This document shows positions 62,241-64,000 of a stretch of 64,000 nt of DNA, in pieces; within the stretch, counting starts at the first letter, position 1; the number at the start of each line of letters is the position of its first letter. The DNA comes from Nymphaea colorata (lineage: Eukaryota > Streptophyta > Magnoliopsida > Nymphaeales > Nymphaeaceae): positions 191,001 to 255,000 of the forward strand of contig NC_045142.1 in NCBI RefSeq assembly GCF_008831285.2, written 5' to 3'. Below the pieces are notes generated by a model. It did no database searches. It saw only the letters and a list, made by a program, of their open reading frames with translations, and was not told the origin of the DNA. The translations under genes were made by a program, and so were the position numbers.

Positions 62241-62693
62241 TTAAGAGCTCGTGAATTTAGTCACAGCCTTTGTTCCTTCCGATACGGCATGCTTGGCGAG
62301 CTCACCGGGGAGGACCAGCCGGACGGACGTCTGGATCTCCCGGGAAGTGATCGTCGGCTTCTTGTTGTACCGAGCGAGGCGAGAGGCCTCCTGGGCGAGC
62401 TTCTCGAAGATATCGTTGATGAAGGAGTTCATGATGCCCATGGCCTTGCTCGAGATCCCGATGTCAGGATGCACCTGCTTCAAAACCTTGAAGATGTAGA
62501 TCTTGTACGTCTCACTGCTCTTCTTCACCTTCTTCTTCTTCTTCTGCTTATCTGCAGAACCCTCCTTCGGAAGGCGCTTCTCCGCCTTCGGCTTCTTCTC
62601 GGCGGGGGCCTTCTCCGCCACCGTCTTCTTCTCCTCCGCCGGCTTCTCCGCCGGCTTCTTCTCCGCTGGCTTCTTCTCGCCCTTTGGCGCCAT
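62241..62693 (-). CDS. H2B: Histone H2B
   Basis: Single exon of 150 residues, a normal plant H2B length. The N-terminal tail (~1-57) is rich in Lys, Ala, Glu and Pro with repeated AEKKPAEK units, as usual in plants. The histone fold follows: [94 protein letters not shown]. The Lys in the C-terminal AVTKFTSS is the conserved monoubiquitination site. The protein packages DNA in nucleosomes with H2A, H3 and H4. The GC-rich third positions explain the long antisense frames here. A TATA box lies at 62811-62817. Confidence 0.97.
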   Translation of the reverse strand: MAPKGEKKPAEKKPAEKPAEEKKTVAEKAPAEKKPKAEKRLPKEGSADKQKKKKKVKKSSETYKIYIFKVLKQVHPDIGISSKAMGIMNSFINDIFEKLAQEASRLARYNKKPTITSREIQTSVRLVLPGELAKHAVSEGTKAVTKFTSS

Positions 62694-62810
62694 CTCTACG
62701 ATCGCTGGGTCGGGAAACGAGAAGTGGGAAATGGAAATGCGAAACGAGGGAAAATTTGCGAGGGAAAAGGAAGCGAGTTTCGTGGTTTGGAGACAAAGAC
62801 ATCGGAATCA

Positions 62811-62817
62811 ATATATA
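62811..62817 (-). promoter_or_regulatory. TATA box of the H2B gene
   Basis: Minus strand reads CTTATATATTG, about 118-124 bases upstream of the ATG, which fits a short histone 5' UTR. Confidence 0.75.
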
Positions 62818-62937
62818 AGCGCCCGAAAATGAATTTCATTCGCGGAAAATGTTTCGCCTGGATCGATGACATGTCGTGATCCGGGCGGTCGATCTGGCGT
62901 GCTCCCATCGATGGCTCAGATTTTGTCGGTGTCATCA

Positions 62938-62944
62938 ATCCGCG
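62938..62944 (-). promoter_or_regulatory. Near-match to plant histone octamer (CGCGGATC)
   Basis: Minus strand reads CGCGGATT, 7 of 8 bases of the octamer that drives S-phase expression of plant histone genes, about 125 bases upstream of the TATA box. Confidence 0.45.
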
Positions 62945-63049
62945 TCGTTTCTCGTCCAGATTTCCAAGCGTGATGGACAAGAAGGGACTTGGCGAAGCGG
63001 AAACTTTACAGAAATACCAACCTGTAATTACGACGATGCCACCATCAAT

Positions 63050-64000
63050 CAAATAATCAACAAAAGGGAAGAAGAAGAACTCCTCGCAGCCAAAAAGTAT
63101 CTTATAACTGGTAATATATAGTTGTACTTTTTATTGAAATCCCGTATACAAAGTAGATAATTAGGTAAAGTTTTGCATTATATTGTTAGATAATTAGGTA
63201 AAGTTTTATACTGTATTGTGATGTTGCATGAACAAAAAAATTGATGGAAACATATAGTATATGTGATTTTCATGACTCATCGAATTGGTTCAAGTTACAT
63301 TTATCCCATTTGCATTTCTACCCCACTTTGCATATTTTTTTTATTTTTTATCCAACCATGCTGGAGGAGCGCCCGAAATATTATTGCGATAAAGGAAAAA
63401 CAATAAAAAGTTGGAGAATAAAAGAGTGACATGACCAAAGAAGAAAACAAAAAAAACCCCAAAACTGGCAAAACAAGAGAACATCAAGCAACCTACCTGA
63501 TTAAGTATTCGGATAGGAATTCATTAGATAGACTATGAGATGATGGATCGAAATGTATGTAGCTGCTAAAATCAATAAGGCACTAGTAAATCCCATCTTT
63601 GATGCTGAAAGCCACCTTTCTTCACTGCATCTAATCATATTATATTTGAAACTAAGTTGTAATACTTACTAGACATGAATGTTGATTTTCATATTATATA
63701 ACTCGACCATGTTCACTCTGACCAATATTATAATAAGAAGACTTGTTATTTAATGATGACATACATATGTATATATATTCCATTACGGAACAATTTTTTT
63801 TTATCTCAAATGTATTGCACATAGTTACACACGATTCTATTTACATGCATGATAACTCGAAGGGTTCAGCGATATCCAAATAACAAAACCCTACCCAGGA
63901 AATGGAATCATAAACGATTTACTTATTTGCAGAAGTAGACTTATCATTCATCCAACGAAGTTATCACGATAGTCATAGAAACATGGTTGGTTCCCAAACA
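63050..64000. other. Right edge, no gene seen
   Basis: AT-rich sequence. A short direct repeat (TTAGATAATTAGGTAAAGTTTT-like, around 63155-63210) is present. No coding or RNA gene was seen. Confidence 0.5.

Noticed and set aside
62109-62879. 256-codon plus-strand frame opposite H2B
   Set aside because: Shadow of the histone gene; its Leu/Arg runs are the reverse complement of Lys/Ala/Glu codons.

Overview
This is nuclear DNA of a flowering plant. The genes have GT-AG introns and plant-only families or architectures: a villin of the VLN1 type, a chloroplast-type presequence on a CBM20 protein, an LRR-RLK with a non-RD kinase, a type I MADS-box gene, and an ADF whose first coding exon is only the ATG. 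Gene density is low, with eight convincing genes in 64 kb. AT, CT and GA microsatellites are abundant, and there is one almost complete Ty3/gypsy chromovirus. I see no reliable marker that places the species more finely.

Layout. 1-12 kb: minus-strand villin, with 14 coding exons that join in a single frame (573 codons); its 3' part lies beyond the left edge. 14.19-19.72 kb: minus-strand chromovirus with two ~405-bp LTRs, a 5-bp target duplication, PBS, PPT and one gag-pol frame broken by five stop codons. 19.7-24.6 kb: mostly non-coding, with microsatellites and one unrecognised open region near 23.2-23.5 kb. 24.6-27.8 kb: minus-strand CBM20 starch-binding-like protein with six coding exons, two of them microexons. 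28-32.3 kb: no recognisable gene, but a 57-bp in-frame tandem duplication. 32.3-32.8 kb: minus-strand single-exon PH-domain protein. 34.2-38.3 kb: plus-strand BET1-like SNARE whose 3-kb last intron carries a GTATCG-rich inverted-repeat element. 40.8-44.5 kb: plus-strand LRR receptor kinase of the Xa21/EFR/FLS2 type. 47.5-48.3 kb: minus-strand type I (M-alpha-like) MADS protein. 48.4-56.8 kb: no gene recognised. 56.9-58.7 kb: plus-strand actin-depolymerising factor. 60.9-61.2 kb: probable solo copia LTR. 62.2-62.7 kb: minus-strand histone H2B with a TATA box and a near-match to the plant histone octamer.

The genes do not form a pathway or cluster. Villin and ADF both act on actin filaments but lie 45 kb apart among unrelated genes, so I read that as coincidence. 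The clearest unusual features are the single-frame gag-pol decayed only by transition-type stops, the palindromic element in the SNARE intron, the microexons, the in-frame 57-bp duplication, and the altered glycine loop of the receptor kinase. I found no convincing new multi-gene system.
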